A stretch of 64,000 nucleotides of DNA. Origin: GCA-002708315 sp963676635. Its GTDB lineage: Bacteria; Bacteroidota; Bacteroidia; Bacteroidales; F082. The notes below the pieces were generated by a model that saw only the letters and a list, made by a program, of their open reading frames with translations, did no database searches and was not told where the DNA came from. The stretch is taken from positions 2,294,001 to 2,358,000 of the forward strand of contig OY781105.1 of the NCBI GenBank assembly GCA_963676635.1. The letters run 5' to 3'. Of the stretch, positions 39,901 through 48,732 are shown one piece after another (the first letter of the stretch is position 1; each line of letters starts with the position of its first letter). The position numbers were made by a program, and so were the translations under genes.

Positions 39901-40198
39901 TGACGATAAAGATGAGATTGAATTTCAAGTCATATATAAGAAACGAATTCATGAATTGGATAATTTAACCGATATTAGCAAAAATGATATTGATGAAAAC
40001 AAAGAAGAAGTTTTTAAGCTTGAATTAACTTCTTTTGTAAGAGGAGTTCAAAATAATTTAATTCGATTACCTATATCAAAAATTAAACTAATTGATGAAA
40101 AAAAAAGAAATATAAAGATACTATTAGACTCACATGACAAACAGTCTAACATAGCATTACTAATTAAACTACTACAAGAGGAGATTGAAAATGAATAA
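36974..40198 (+). CDS. Large P-loop ATPase of the defence operon
   Basis: 1074 aa. Walker A is FNIIGAYGSGKSAFILALEK (about residues 48-67) and Walker B is GQLIVVDEFGKFLEYA (about 130-145). The ATPase part is followed by about 700 residues of mostly helical sequence without a recognised domain. The size and layout (AAA+ module at the N-terminus, long helical tail) recall BrxC-type ATPases, but the operon is not BREX: no PglZ or methylase. It overlaps DUF4007 in front and the DndC-like gene behind, so the three must work together. Role likely in coupling ATP to target recognition, inferred. Confidence 0.78.
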   Translation: MKTNYFSPSINILRDATSGHFEYIATNNSEKAFQKITSALYEKGKKSFNIIGAYGSGKSAFILALEKVLNKKANYFSNPIRSKINTFEPIFFVGTYSSFKETFCDKLNLNKDGDIINELETIFKNKAKSNKGQLIVVDEFGKFLEYAAKENPEEELYFIQQLAELANTPELPIIFITSLHQPFEDYALSLSKRQKNEWDKVKGRITDVSFNEPVEQLLFLASERIKQKKYPCNIGLDKQRNLFTEIEKAVVFPMRDFFTFDYAQKLFPFDILSASIVTIAFQRYGQNERSLFSLLESEDYLGLNDFADGNKYYHLANIYNYLKYNFHGLLNSRYNQDSTHWKAIDETLQRAESIFDRDFEDAAQIIKIIGLISALGRQGQKVTKEFLSNYATIALNIKEANRIIEALESKQLIRYRDYSQRYILFKGTDFDINHELELADGKVTKDFSIVHQLQKHFNFPIVPAKRAYFENGTLRYFVYELSETPIKKKPEGSIDGYINLIFNDVLDFSKCLFQSSNQRNATLYCWFENTNEIKELLIENEKIRIVKANCLDDSIALAELNNYQSEINSKLKEIFKSSFYKGNAKVRWFYNGEKLVFNSQRELNFYLSKIVSEIYSNTPNIHSELINRQKLSGAISSAKKNLIKHLLESSDINNLGFENDRFPPEKTIYQALINETGIHSKDSNGVWKLGYPSDVSFIELWRKSEEFLENCVAAPRKLIDFITILKEAPFKLKQGIIEFWIPIFLIAKQKQFAFYELNTFIPSLTSDTLEVAMKQAHKYYISTFNLSKTRLNIFNRYRYFLNLIEDEAPNSDSFIETVKPFLVFYQRLVHYTKQTQKLSNEALRLKEAISFATDPEKIFFDEIPRSLGFTINDLKQDERLEAFSLALQGATREISAAFPNLINRIENIIGNEIREDRIDFPENKLLLQQRFKKLRKEKIDPKLKVLIQRINTPLDDRQSWISSIATSIIGKSLDNFDDKDEIEFQVIYKKRIHELDNLTDISKNDIDENKEEVFKLELTSFVRGVQNNLIRLPISKIKLIDEKKRNIKILLDSHDKQSNIALLIKLLQEEIENE

Positions 40199-41297
40199 AA
40201 AAGTACGTCACGTTTTAGGTATTTCAGGTGGAAAAGACAGTGCTGCATTAGCTATGTATATGAAGTTGAACCATCCAGAAATTGATATGGAATACTATTT
40301 TTCTGACACAGGTAAAGAATTACCTGAAACTTATGAATTAATTGCAGAACTTGAATCTTTTTTGGGAAAAAAAATAGTCAAACTGGAAGCAAACCATAGC
40401 CATAAAAATCCATTCGATCATTATTTGGACATTTATAATGGTTTTCTTCCTTCGTCAATGGCTAGATGGTGTACGCAAAAATTAAAATTGGAACCTTTTG
40501 AAAGATGGGTTGGGGATGACCTTACTATTTCATATGTCGGTATTCGAGATGATGAGGATAGAGAAGGGTATGTATCTACAAAATCTAACATTCAATCAGT
40601 TTTTCCATTTAGAAAACATATTTGGAGCGTTGAAGTTTTAAACAAGGTCTTACATAATTCAAAAAGGGAAATAGTTGAAGAACTTTATAAAAAACATAGT
40701 AAGGATGATCTTCTTAATAGATTTTTAGAAATAGTCAGGCAGCCACAATCATCTAAGTATCTTTTTTCACAAAAACTGAAAGACTTACTTCAATTGAGTA
40801 TCTCAACCTTTAATCATGTCGTATTTGATTTTTTGAAAGAACAAAATCTGCCTGTTTCTCATTTGAATAATTATTCGCTATTGGATAATGAAGATAGCGT
40901 CGATGTAAACCGAGTCTTCCAACTTTTTAAAGATAATGGAGTGAAAGTTCCTGGATATTATGATGAAATAGAGTTTGAAGTTAATGGACAAAAAGGTAAA
41001 TATAATAGAAGTAGGTCTGGTTGTTTCTTTTGTTTTTATCAACGTAAAATAGAGTGGATCTGGTTATATGAACGTCATCCTGATTTGTTTAAAAAAGCCC
41101 AGGAATATGAAAAGGAAGGTTATAGTTGGATGGATAATGAAACTTTAGAAGATCTGATTCAGCCAGAACGAATGACTCAGATTAAACTCGACTATATAGC
41201 TAAGCTGAAGAAAAAATTAAAAAGCAATAAAAAATCGAATAAATTAATTGATATCTTAGCGGATGATAATGAGCTTTGTGCTAATTGTTTTATTTAA
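40191..41297 (+). CDS. DndC-like PAPS-reductase-family sulfurtransferase
   Basis: The PP-loop motif SGGKDSAALAMYMKLNHPEI near the start (about residues 10-29) binds ATP. DTGKELPETYEL and RWCTQKLKLEPFERW follow, with a CFFCFYQ pair near residue 280 and CANC at the end; these cysteines could hold an iron-sulfur cluster as in DndC. In Dnd systems DndC activates DNA for phosphorothioation. The start at 40191 was chosen because 40185 lies further inside the previous gene; either overlaps its end. Whether this one makes phosphorothioates is inference from the family. Confidence 0.85.
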   Translation: MNKKVRHVLGISGGKDSAALAMYMKLNHPEIDMEYYFSDTGKELPETYELIAELESFLGKKIVKLEANHSHKNPFDHYLDIYNGFLPSSMARWCTQKLKLEPFERWVGDDLTISYVGIRDDEDREGYVSTKSNIQSVFPFRKHIWSVEVLNKVLHNSKREIVEELYKKHSKDDLLNRFLEIVRQPQSSKYLFSQKLKDLLQLSISTFNHVVFDFLKEQNLPVSHLNNYSLLDNEDSVDVNRVFQLFKDNGVKVPGYYDEIEFEVNGQKGKYNRSRSGCFFCFYQRKIEWIWLYERHPDLFKKAQEYEKEGYSWMDNETLEDLIQPERMTQIKLDYIAKLKKKLKSNKKSNKLIDILADDNELCANCFI

Positions 41298-41309
41298 CTT
41301 TTAATCTTT

Positions 41310-42362
41310 ATGAAAATTACCTCTGAAACTTGGACAATTAGTGATTTGGTCCAAAATAAAAATACAATTAATCCAAAACCACAATATCAAAGGACTCCAG
41401 TTTGGACGAATCATAAAAAAATCTTTCTTATTGATTCTATTTTAAGAGAATATGATTTACCAAAGTTTTATGTAAAAATGACACCCCATGATCGAAATTA
41501 CAATTATGAAGTTACAGATGGTCAGCAAAGGATGAGAGCTATTTGGGACTTTATTGATGATGAATTTGAAATTGTTGGGAAAGAATTTAAAAATTCGATT
41601 TATTACGGTAAAAAATACAGTGAACTGTCTAACAAAATCCAATCACACTTTGGAAGTTTTGAACTTTCATTCTCAGTAATTAAAGAATCCACCCAAGAAG
41701 AAATTAGAACTCTTTTTGCTCGGTTACAAATGGGAATGAGTCTTATTCCTGTAGAACTTAGACATGCTTTATCAAGTAATATTGGCAACTCTATCTTCAT
41801 GGTATCCGAAACACATAAATTTTTCGGAAAAGCATGCCGAATTTTGAATAACAGATTTAAACATCAAGATTATTTAGATCATGTCACTGCATTAGCGTTC
41901 TACAATAATAGCAAAGATATAAAAGCTCCAACTTTATATCAACTCTATATAGATCTAGCTAGCTCACAAATTAGTGAAACTTCAGATCTTTTTAGGCGAT
42001 TGAACAAAATTCTAGACTGGATGTATGAGATAAATGAATACAAAAAAGGAATTTTCAAAAATAAATGGGGCTTTGTAGATAGTTTTTGGCTAATGTATCA
42101 AAATTTTGATCAAATTCACTCCATAAAACATAAGGTATTCTCAAGGAACTTGGTCGAATTTGATCTAAAGAGAAAAAAATACAACACTGACTCAGATAAA
42201 CTTATTGAAGATAAAAATAGTAAGAACTATGATAAAGACTTGTATGATTATATTGAAGCTTTCAACAGGCAAGGAGCTTTGAAAAAGAATATTTCAATAC
42301 GTTCAAGAGTCTTTAATAACAAATTTTATAACACTTTAAATTTTAATATAAATCATGAATAG
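41310..42362 (+). CDS. DUF262 (GmrS-like) domain protein
   Basis: 350 aa. The N-terminal DUF262 fold is shown by WTISDLVQNKN, PQYQRTPVWTNHKKIFLIDS and the catalytic-like DGQQRMRAIWDF motif. In GmrSD-type enzymes this ParB/sulfiredoxin-like domain hydrolyses nucleotides and sits with a DUF1524 HNH nuclease; here no HNH domain is seen, so it differs from a full GmrSD. It begins 12 bases after the DndC-like gene and overlaps the SIR2 gene by 8. Possible sensor or partner of the modification enzyme. Confidence 0.8.
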   Translation: MKITSETWTISDLVQNKNTINPKPQYQRTPVWTNHKKIFLIDSILREYDLPKFYVKMTPHDRNYNYEVTDGQQRMRAIWDFIDDEFEIVGKEFKNSIYYGKKYSELSNKIQSHFGSFELSFSVIKESTQEEIRTLFARLQMGMSLIPVELRHALSSNIGNSIFMVSETHKFFGKACRILNNRFKHQDYLDHVTALAFYNNSKDIKAPTLYQLYIDLASSQISETSDLFRRLNKILDWMYEINEYKKGIFKNKWGFVDSFWLMYQNFDQIHSIKHKVFSRNLVEFDLKRKKYNTDSDKLIEDKNSKNYDKDLYDYIEAFNRQGALKKNISIRSRVFNNKFYNTLNFNINHE

Positions 42363-43212
42363 TATCAATATAAATGATGTTCCTGAAAATTTAATTAAAG
42401 CAATTAATAAGCATAATTGTGGGTTATTTGTTGGTGCTGGTTTGTCTATGAAAGCTGGCTTTCCAAGTTGGCCTAAGCTTTTATCAGAATTGATAGAAAA
42501 AGTTAAGAATGAATCTAGGACTCCGAAGGATAAAACAGATGAACTTACTAAGTTAGCGACAGATCCTTCTAAGTATTTATTGGTTGCTGAAGAGTTGAAA
42601 GATTTACTGTCAACAGAAATGCATAAGTATATAAAAATACGTTTTGATAATAGATTAATAAAACCAACAGCTCTACATGAGAAAATATTCAGGATTCATA
42701 ATAATTTTATAGTTACCACAAACTATGATACTTTATTAGAAAATGCATTTGTCAAAGTAAAAAATACTTGGCCTACAGTTTATACTTATAAAGATGCTTC
42801 CTCAATAAATTATAATTTATATGAAAAGGAACATTTTATTTTAAAAGCACACGGTGATGCAAGTAGAGCACCAAATGAAATTGTTTTAACTGAAAAAGAT
42901 TATAGGAATATTATTTATAACGAGAAGGGTTACCAAAGTGTGTTGCATGTTATGTTTTCCATGGCATCAGTATTATTTCTCGGAGTTTCTCTAAGCGATC
43001 CTGAAATTAATTTATTGCTTGGGTTTATTCATCATATTTTTCATGGTGGTTCTCCTGAACACTATGCATTAATGCCAAAAGATAATGTCACAAGTACTGA
43101 AATAGATAGGTGGAGAAAAGATTATAACATTAAAATAATAACCTATGATCCCATTGATGGACATAAGCAAGTAGAAGAATTTGTTGATGCTATTATCAAA
43201 AAACAAAATTGA
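42355..43212 (+). CDS. SIR2-like NADase effector
   Basis: 285 aa, SIR2_2-type. The Rossmann motif is LFVGAGLSMKAGFPSWPKLL (about residues 21-40), then TTNYDTLLENAF, ILKAHGDASRAP and LFLGVSLSDPEI. SIR2-like defence proteins degrade NAD+ when triggered and cause abortive infection. It is the last gene of the plus-strand operon and overlaps DUF262 by 8 bases. Putting an NADase effector in a Dnd-like operon is unusual. Downstream DNA is broken by an IS66 copy 68 bases after the stop. Confidence 0.85.
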   Translation: MNSININDVPENLIKAINKHNCGLFVGAGLSMKAGFPSWPKLLSELIEKVKNESRTPKDKTDELTKLATDPSKYLLVAEELKDLLSTEMHKYIKIRFDNRLIKPTALHEKIFRIHNNFIVTTNYDTLLENAFVKVKNTWPTVYTYKDASSINYNLYEKEHFILKAHGDASRAPNEIVLTEKDYRNIIYNEKGYQSVLHVMFSMASVLFLGVSLSDPEINLLLGFIHHIFHGGSPEHYALMPKDNVTSTEIDRWRKDYNIKIITYDPIDGHKQVEEFVDAIIKKQN

Positions 43213-43339
43213 GTTGATTTCTCTTTCTTTTCTTTTAAATTAATTGAATTCTATAATAACTCATTTAAATAACGATTAAATGTAACCCTTCTACCAACCC
43301 CGTCTTTCCTATCCTTCTGTAAGTTCTTAAGTTTGCCCC

Positions 43340-43660
43340 ATGAGAAAAAAACAGAGATACACAAAAGAACGGATATATTCATTAATCCGAAAGTGGGAAT
43401 CCAGCGGGCTAACCCAGGAACAGTTTTTTAAAGAACACAAAATATCAAAAAGCACCTTTGGTTACTGGCGTAAGAAGTACCTCAGGGATCAAACCGAAGT
43501 TGAAGCACCATCTAAAATAATACCGGTTCATATCATTCCTCCTGATATTGTTAAGCCAGCAACCCCAGCTGAAAACATAGAGATTGTCTACCCCAATGGG
43601 GTTCGCGTACTATGTCCATCACAAGTCGAAACTTCGCGTATTAAAGCATTGATCAATTAA
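43340..43660 (+). CDS. IS66-family orfA (TnpA-like HTH protein)
   Basis: 106 aa. An N-terminal HTH (RIYSLIRKWESSGLTQEQFF, STFGYWRKKYL) is followed by a proline-rich linker and the usual C-terminus (IVYPNGVRVLCPSQVETSRI). Complete, unlike the copy at 11507. Accessory protein of IS66 transposition. Confidence 0.88.
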   Translation: MRKKQRYTKERIYSLIRKWESSGLTQEQFFKEHKISKSTFGYWRKKYLRDQTEVEAPSKIIPVHIIPPDIVKPATPAENIEIVYPNGVRVLCPSQVETSRIKALIN

Positions 43661-43663
43661 GCC

Positions 43664-44035
43664 ATGTTTACTTTATCATCCGACCTTCAGTTTCATTTGT
43701 ACAATCAACCTACTGATATGCGAAAAAGCTTCAATGGCCTTTCGGGTCTGGTTCGTAACGAACTGGGAGATAATCCTTGTAACGGAGATGTTTTTATCTT
43801 TATAAACAGGACACGCAATAAAATCAAATTATTACACTGGCAGGGAATAGGATTTACACTTTATTATCGAAGGCTTGAAGAAGGTACTTTTGAAGTTCCT
43901 CGATACGATTCCAAGGTTGGAAGCATCGTTTTAAGCTATACTCAAATAGTGATGCTAGTTGATGGTTTAAGTATAAAGAATATCCATAAAAGGAAGCTGT
44001 ACAAGCAACCTGATAATACTGTAATTACTGCCTAA
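43664..44035 (+). CDS. IS66-family TnpB (Orf2)
   Basis: 123 aa, full length. Diagnostic words are YNQPTDMRKSFNGLSGLV, NGDVFIFINRTRNKIKLLHW and GFTLYYRRLEEGTF. It starts 3 bases after orfA, with which it is translationally coupled. Required for transposition; without tnpC the element cannot move by itself. Confidence 0.92.
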   Translation: MFTLSSDLQFHLYNQPTDMRKSFNGLSGLVRNELGDNPCNGDVFIFINRTRNKIKLLHWQGIGFTLYYRRLEEGTFEVPRYDSKVGSIVLSYTQIVMLVDGLSIKNIHKRKLYKQPDNTVITA

Positions 44036-44176
44036 AACACAAATATTTACAAGGGTTTTTATCCAGTTTTTTAGTGGATAAACTAAGCATGGATAATCCG
44101 GTAATGTTGACCCCCTGGTCCGGTGATATTGACCCCTCAGGTCATGATTTTACGTGAACGCATATAACTGACAATA

Positions 44177-44896
44177 TTACCGTTTTTTTCTTAAACTTTC
44201 ACCTTTCAGTTCAATTCTATATGATGTATGAACAAATAGGTCTAGAATTGCATCTGCTATTGTTTCTTCACCAATTATATCATACCAACTTGCAACTGGA
44301 AATTGACTGGCAATAATCGTTGATTTTCTTGCATGACGATCTTCGATTATTTCCATCAAATCCAACTGTTGTTGTTTTTCAAGATGTGTCAATCCAAAAT
44401 CATCAAGTATAATTAGATCTGTTTTGGCAATTTTTTCAAATAACTTGTAGATTGTGCCTTCCAGTCGTGCGATTCTGGTTTTCTGCATTAATTTCTGAAT
44501 ATTAAAATACTCTACCTTGTAACCTTGCATACAAGCCTGATGGCCAAGAGCTGAGACAAGAAAACTTTTACCACATCCGGTCGCACCGGTCACAAGAATT
44601 GAATCACCTTTTTCAAGGTAGTCACCTTTAGCAAGATTTGTCAAAAGGTTTTTGTCAAGGCCACGTGAAGCATCCAGCTGAAGTTCCTCAATGGATGCCT
44701 GATAACGGAATCTGGCATTTTTTTGTAGTCTTTCAAACCTTCTTTGTTCACGTTCCTGCTGTTCAGCTTGTAATAATATCTCTAGCCCTTCCACCAGGGA
44801 AAGTTCAACAAGTCTTTTTGTTTCGTTGAGTGCTTGCCAGGTGCGTTGCATTCCTGACAAGCGTAATTGACTAAATTGCGTTTCTACTCTCGTCAT
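44177..44896 (-). CDS. istB: IS21 helper ATPase IstB
   Basis: 239 aa, complete. Walker A is SILVTGATGCGKSFLVSALG and Walker B is TDLIILDDFGLTHL, followed by the DRHARKSTIIASQFPVASWY block. It overlaps istA by 26 bases as usual in IS21. Loads and remodels DNA for the IstA transposase. Confidence 0.95.
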   Translation of the reverse strand: MTRVETQFSQLRLSGMQRTWQALNETKRLVELSLVEGLEILLQAEQQEREQRRFERLQKNARFRYQASIEELQLDASRGLDKNLLTNLAKGDYLEKGDSILVTGATGCGKSFLVSALGHQACMQGYKVEYFNIQKLMQKTRIARLEGTIYKLFEKIAKTDLIILDDFGLTHLEKQQQLDLMEIIEDRHARKSTIIASQFPVASWYDIIGEETIADAILDLFVHTSYRIELKGESLRKKR

Positions 44897-46440
44897 AAGT
44901 AATAAAATTTAAAGTTGTTTGTGAATAATATTGCTTTCCTCTTATATTCTTGTGATCGGGTAAAGCCTGGTTATTGTGCTGTTCATTAATCCGGGTCATT
45001 TTGTTCTTAATAACATTTTCAACAAATTTGCAGGAGAATATTTGATGCTTTATCGCCATCTGACAAGCCTTGTTAAATTCCTCCGGATCGATCTTGCGAC
45101 TCTTACGGTAAAGGTTTAACATTCCATCACACGTGCGATATAAATGTTCCGGATGCCTATCCTGTTTAAACATCAAAATAAATAACTGGTAAAGTTCATC
45201 GCTTGCCTTTTGTGCCTTTTGAATATAATATTCAGGGCTATGGGCAAGATAATGATTGTGAGTTGAACAAAGATGTGAGGGATCTGTTGTATACTTTCCC
45301 ATACCATAACTTCGAATATGCACAGCAACTTGTTTGCCTTTGTGGTAGATATAGACCATCTTTCGGGTATAAATAACCTTTACTCTATGTCCAATGTAGG
45401 TATATGGTACGCTATAATAATGTTTGTCCTGGGATAAATAAATATGATTGTTTTGTGCAACTTTATATTCCCGGTAATACTTCAGTTCAAAGGGGTGGTC
45501 AGGTAACGGTTTAAGGTAACGCTTTTCATCAGAATGGAACTTTTCCTCTCTGCAAAATGGCTTTTGTTGCATACGAGTTTGATTATGTTCGCGGTTCTTT
45601 TCACTTATGGCCTTATTCAGATCTTCCAGACTAAAAAATTGCATATTCCGTAATTTGGCATATATACGTGTATATTGCATTTTGACCTGATTTTCTACCA
45701 ATGCCTTATCTTTTGGTTTGCCAACTCTTGTAGGAATGACTGTTATTCCATAATGATTTGCAAAGTCTTCCAACGCCCTGTTTATCTCAGGTTCATATCG
45801 GTTGGCTTTGACAATGGCTGCCTTAAAGTTGTCTGGCACCAAAACTTCCGCCATACCTCCAAGAAAATCAGCGCATTTAATAAGTGCATAAATAACATCT
45901 TCAACACTTTGGCTTTCAAGTGCCATGGAAAAGCTGTAATCCGAATATGGTAAACATCCTACAAATAACTGACAATAAATCAACTCCCCGGTTTGCTTAT
46001 CAATATATGGTAGCTTTGTGCCGGCAAAATCAATATACAGCTTTTCGCCAGGTTTATGATTTAGTACCATTGAAGGTTTACTTGCTTTTCGATGCTGAGA
46101 CAAATGGAAACAGAACTGTGAACGGCTATATCCTTTCGGATAATCCGCAATATATTCTTCCCAGAGTAGTTGCTGAGTAACACCTTTGCGCTTTAGTTCC
46201 TTCAGAAAGTAATCAATATTGTCTTTGAAGTGTTTGTATCTATCGTCCTTGTATGCTGGACTACCAGGATGAAACTTTGATTCAAGTAAAGGATCTTCCA
46301 GTGCCAAAAGACCATCGATATCCATCTGTGAGAGTTCAAGTTTATCTAGGTATGACTTTACAGTGTTCTTACTCATTTGAAGACTGCGTGCAATTGCCTT
46401 CTTGCCCATCCCTTTCTTATGAAGCCTTAATAATTGCTTT
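44871..46440 (-). CDS. istA: IS21 transposase IstA, N-terminal end lost
   Basis: The frame continues upstream of the ATG at 46409 to the junction at 46440 (KQLLRLHKKGMGKKAIARSL), so the normal N-terminus is cut by the IS3 element. The remaining protein has the HTH (GMGKKAIARSLQMSKNTVKS) and the rve/DDE core (EKLYIDFAGTKLPYID, VLVPDNFKAAIVKANRYEPE, KPKDKALVENQVKM). It could still be translated from 46409. Probably inactive as an element since one IS end is absent. Confidence 0.88.
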
Positions 46441-46605
46441 TGAGATGGTCTAGTTTGACTAGACAGATTTTACTTCAGTGCTAATTATTTTCTTTTGCAT
46501 CTGTCACCAGCAAAGTTATTCTAAAATTTTGATGAGCTCCAATAAAATGCTCAAAAAAAAATTTTGGAAATAACTTTGCTTTCATGATTTGCGCGTAATT
46601 AATTG

Positions 46606-47448
46606 TTATGCTGCTGATTGATAAACATATTCAGGAGTGTTATCCTCCAAAGATGAATGATCTCTTCTGCAGTTATAATATTGTATAAATTCATCGCAGG
46701 CCTGGCGGAGCTGATCACCGGTGTTCAATTCCAACAAATACAGTTTCTCATACTTAATGGTGCGCCAGAACCTCTCTATGAATACATTGTCAATCGCCCT
46801 GCCCTTACCGTCCATAGATATCTTTACTGTTTCAAGACTTTTAATGTAATCTACATATTCATCTGAGGTAAATTGACTGCCCTGATCTGAGTTGATGATC
46901 TCTGGCTTTCCAAATCTTGTGACAGCTCTGCGTAGTGTTTCAACCACCCACTCAGCTTCCATTGTATTTGATATACTCCAACTAACAATATAACGACTAT
47001 ATATGTCCATTACGGCTACTAAATACATAAATCCTTTATCCATAGGGATATAACTTATGTCCAGTGCCCAAACTTGATTAGGTCGGTTAATAGTTAGATT
47101 CCTAAGCAAATAAGGATATTTATATTTAGCAGGATCAATTACAGTTGTCCGTGGCCGACAGTAAATTGTTTTCATTCGCATAATTTGCATCATCCTCCTT
47201 ACGTGGCATCGTCCAACGGTAAACCCTTTCTTTCTAAGCTCTTTGGTCATTCTGCGGGTTCCCCTTGTAGGATCTTCTAAATGCAACCTGTCAAGTTCCT
47301 GCATCATCATTAGGTCATTTTCGTTTGCCTTTGACGGTGTGTAATATAAAGTACTGCGAGCCAATCCGAGTAACATACACTGATGAACTATACTCAAAGC
47401 ACTGCCATCTCTGTCAACCATTGATCTTCTTTCTGATAATGGTTTCAT
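46606..47448 (-). CDS. IS3-family OrfB, integrase catalytic part
   Basis: 280 aa. An HTH_21-like start (LMMMQELDRLHLEDPTRGTR) precedes the rve core with DDE residues: VWALDISYIPMDKG, SDQGSQFTSDEY and IDNVFIERFWRTIKYE. It overlaps orfA by 4 bases. An A9-G slip site on the minus strand near 47453-47463 would give the OrfAB fusion by -1 frameshifting. Confidence 0.93.
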   Translation of the reverse strand: MKPLSERRSMVDRDGSALSIVHQCMLLGLARSTLYYTPSKANENDLMMMQELDRLHLEDPTRGTRRMTKELRKKGFTVGRCHVRRMMQIMRMKTIYCRPRTTVIDPAKYKYPYLLRNLTINRPNQVWALDISYIPMDKGFMYLVAVMDIYSRYIVSWSISNTMEAEWVVETLRRAVTRFGKPEIINSDQGSQFTSDEYVDYIKSLETVKISMDGKGRAIDNVFIERFWRTIKYEKLYLLELNTGDQLRQACDEFIQYYNCRRDHSSLEDNTPEYVYQSAA

Positions 47449-47732
47449 AGAAGCTTTTTTTTTAACCAGTTATTTTCAACTGATATCTCTCCAATCTGAT
47501 GGGTGAGCTCTTGCTTCTCCTGCTCCAGCTTCTTGATTTGCTCACCCTCTTTTGTGGATTTTTCAAATACCTTACCCGCATTGGATAAGAATGCCTTCTT
47601 CCACATTGTTATTTGAGATGGATGAACACCAAATTCATGTGATAATTCTGAGATAGTCTTTATCTCTTTGATTGCTTCAATGGCCACCTTGGCCTTAAAT
47701 TCACTACTAAATGTCTTTCGTGTTGATTTCAT
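47445..47732 (-). CDS. IS3-family OrfA
   Basis: 95 aa. HTH_Tnp_1 domain (TFSSEFKAKVAIEAIKEIKT, FGVHPSQITMWKKAFLSN) and a leucine-zipper helix at the end (IKKLEQEKQELTHQIGEISV). The end of its frame carries the A-rich slip site. Confidence 0.92.
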   Translation of the reverse strand: MKSTRKTFSSEFKAKVAIEAIKEIKTISELSHEFGVHPSQITMWKKAFLSNAGKVFEKSTKEGEQIKKLEQEKQELTHQIGEISVENNWLKKKLL

Positions 47733-47823
47733 ATGACAAAAAAAATTTAAAGTTATTAATTTTTCTGTCCAGTTTTTTTAGACCACCTCAATCGAGAGCG
47801 GTATTAATTATTTGGAAAGATTT

Positions 47824-48398
47824 TCAGTTTACTCTATTTAATTTATCCAAATCTGCATAGAGATCATTTACTTTCTTATCAAGAATTATATCAATTTCAT
47901 TTGGAAATTCATAGCCTTCGAATCTATATAATTGATTTGAGATTTCACCTTTATATGCCTTCTTTATTAGAATATTGTGTGATAAAAGTTTTGGTAAATG
48001 TAAGTCACGCAAATCTTTATTGTCGATTAAGCCTGAGTTTAAGACAATTAAATCTCTGCATTCATCACTAATTTTAATAATTTCTGCTATTAATTGTTTG
48101 CCATTTTCGTCAAATTGATTACCGTTTAATAATTGGGGAAGAGTTCTAAAATCTTTTCCATCTTTAAAAATATCATGCAGTTGCTTACTAGTTCTACGCA
48201 ATAATTGTAAAGGTGCATATAAGTTGTTTAGTCTTTTGTAAATTTCACTCCTATCAAAGTATTGTATTTTTTGTTTGTATTCATTTTCTAGTTCTTTGTT
48301 TTTAAGAGTTTTATTTTCCATTATTAATTTTCTATTTATAATATAAGAAAATACTATCGCAAAAATACCAACAATAGTTGGACCTGCCTCAATAAAGT
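47824..48398 (-). pseudogene. Membrane-anchored helical protein, 3' part (split by IS3)
   Basis: The frame is open from the IS3 boundary at 48398 to the stop at 47824; the ATG at 48321 is internal. The N-terminal part is a membrane segment (EAGPTIVGIFAIVFSYIINR), followed by about 165 polar, helical residues (YKQKIQYFDRSEIYKRLNNL, LIAEIIKISDECRDLIVL). Joining 49681-49650 across the 4-bp duplication gives a 200-aa protein beginning METIKLFIDYFIEAGPTIVG. No family recognised. In the unbroken state it was the last gene of the helicase/DndD-like operon, 88 bases after the 184-aa gene. Confidence 0.85.
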
Positions 48399-48465
48399 TG
48401 TAATATCCCCAAAAAATAAGACAGTCTAAGATTAGACAAAATTTATTAATTTTAAACTGTTAAAT

Positions 48466-48732
48466 ATGAAGAAAAAGAAATTCACACCGGAGAAGATCGC
48501 AGCCATATTAAAAGACTATGACAATGGCAAGGATCTACAAACCATTGTTAGAGAAAATGGTATTAGCAGAGCCACCTTTTATAATTGGCGCAAGCGCTAT
48601 GAAGGCATGGACACAAAATCACTCAAGAGGCTTAAAGAACTGGAGCAGGAGAATACGAAACTTAAGCATATGTATGCTGAAGTATCGCTGGATCTAAAGG
48701 TAGCGAAGGAGATAATCGAAAAAAAGCTCTGA
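48466..48732 (+). CDS. IS3-family OrfA
   Basis: 88 aa. HTH domain (KKFTPEKIAAILKDYDNGKD, GISRATFYNWRKRYEGMD) and a coiled coil (RLKELEQENTKLKHMYAEVS). The end of the gene has A7-G at 48719-48726, a slip site where -1 frameshifting joins OrfB. Confidence 0.92.
   Translation: MKKKKFTPEKIAAILKDYDNGKDLQTIVRENGISRATFYNWRKRYEGMDTKSLKRLKELEQENTKLKHMYAEVSLDLKVAKEIIEKKL

Larger units (their letters stand above)
43281..44104 (+). mobile_element. IS66-family element, right part lost
   Basis: The left end starts TGTAACCCTTCTACCAACCC and contains orfA and tnpB. The transposase gene tnpC is cut after about five codons (ATG 44089) by the IS21 element. The left about 290 bp is also found inverted at 11566-11860. 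Confidence 0.8.
44105..46440 (-). mobile_element. IS21-family element, istA end truncated
   Basis: The left end has the typical tandem terminal words (TGTTGACCCC at 44105 and ATATTGACCCC near 44128). The istA-side end is missing: similarity stops at 46440, exactly where the IS3 element begins. It was inserted within the start of the IS66 tnpC. Confidence 0.85.
46441..47790 (-). mobile_element. IS3-family element, complete ends, 1350 bp
   Basis: The ends pair as TGAGATGGTCTAGTTTGACT (left) and TGAGGTGGTCTAAAAAAACT (right, reverse complement), continuing with AGACAGA/GGACAGA. The flanks do not share a target duplication, so the element sits at a rearrangement junction. An additional hairpin (GCAAAGTTATTCTAAAATTTT and its mirror) lies at 46512-46584, between the left end and orfB. 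Confidence 0.85.

Noticed and set aside
36974..40198. Large ATPase considered as BREX BrxC
   Set aside because: No PglZ, PglX, BrxL or BrxA-like gene is near, and the neighbours are DUF4007 and DndC-like.
48276..48321. ATG 48321 as the true start of the 165-aa protein
   Set aside because: The frame extends upstream through a membrane helix to the IS3 border and continues in frame at 49681.
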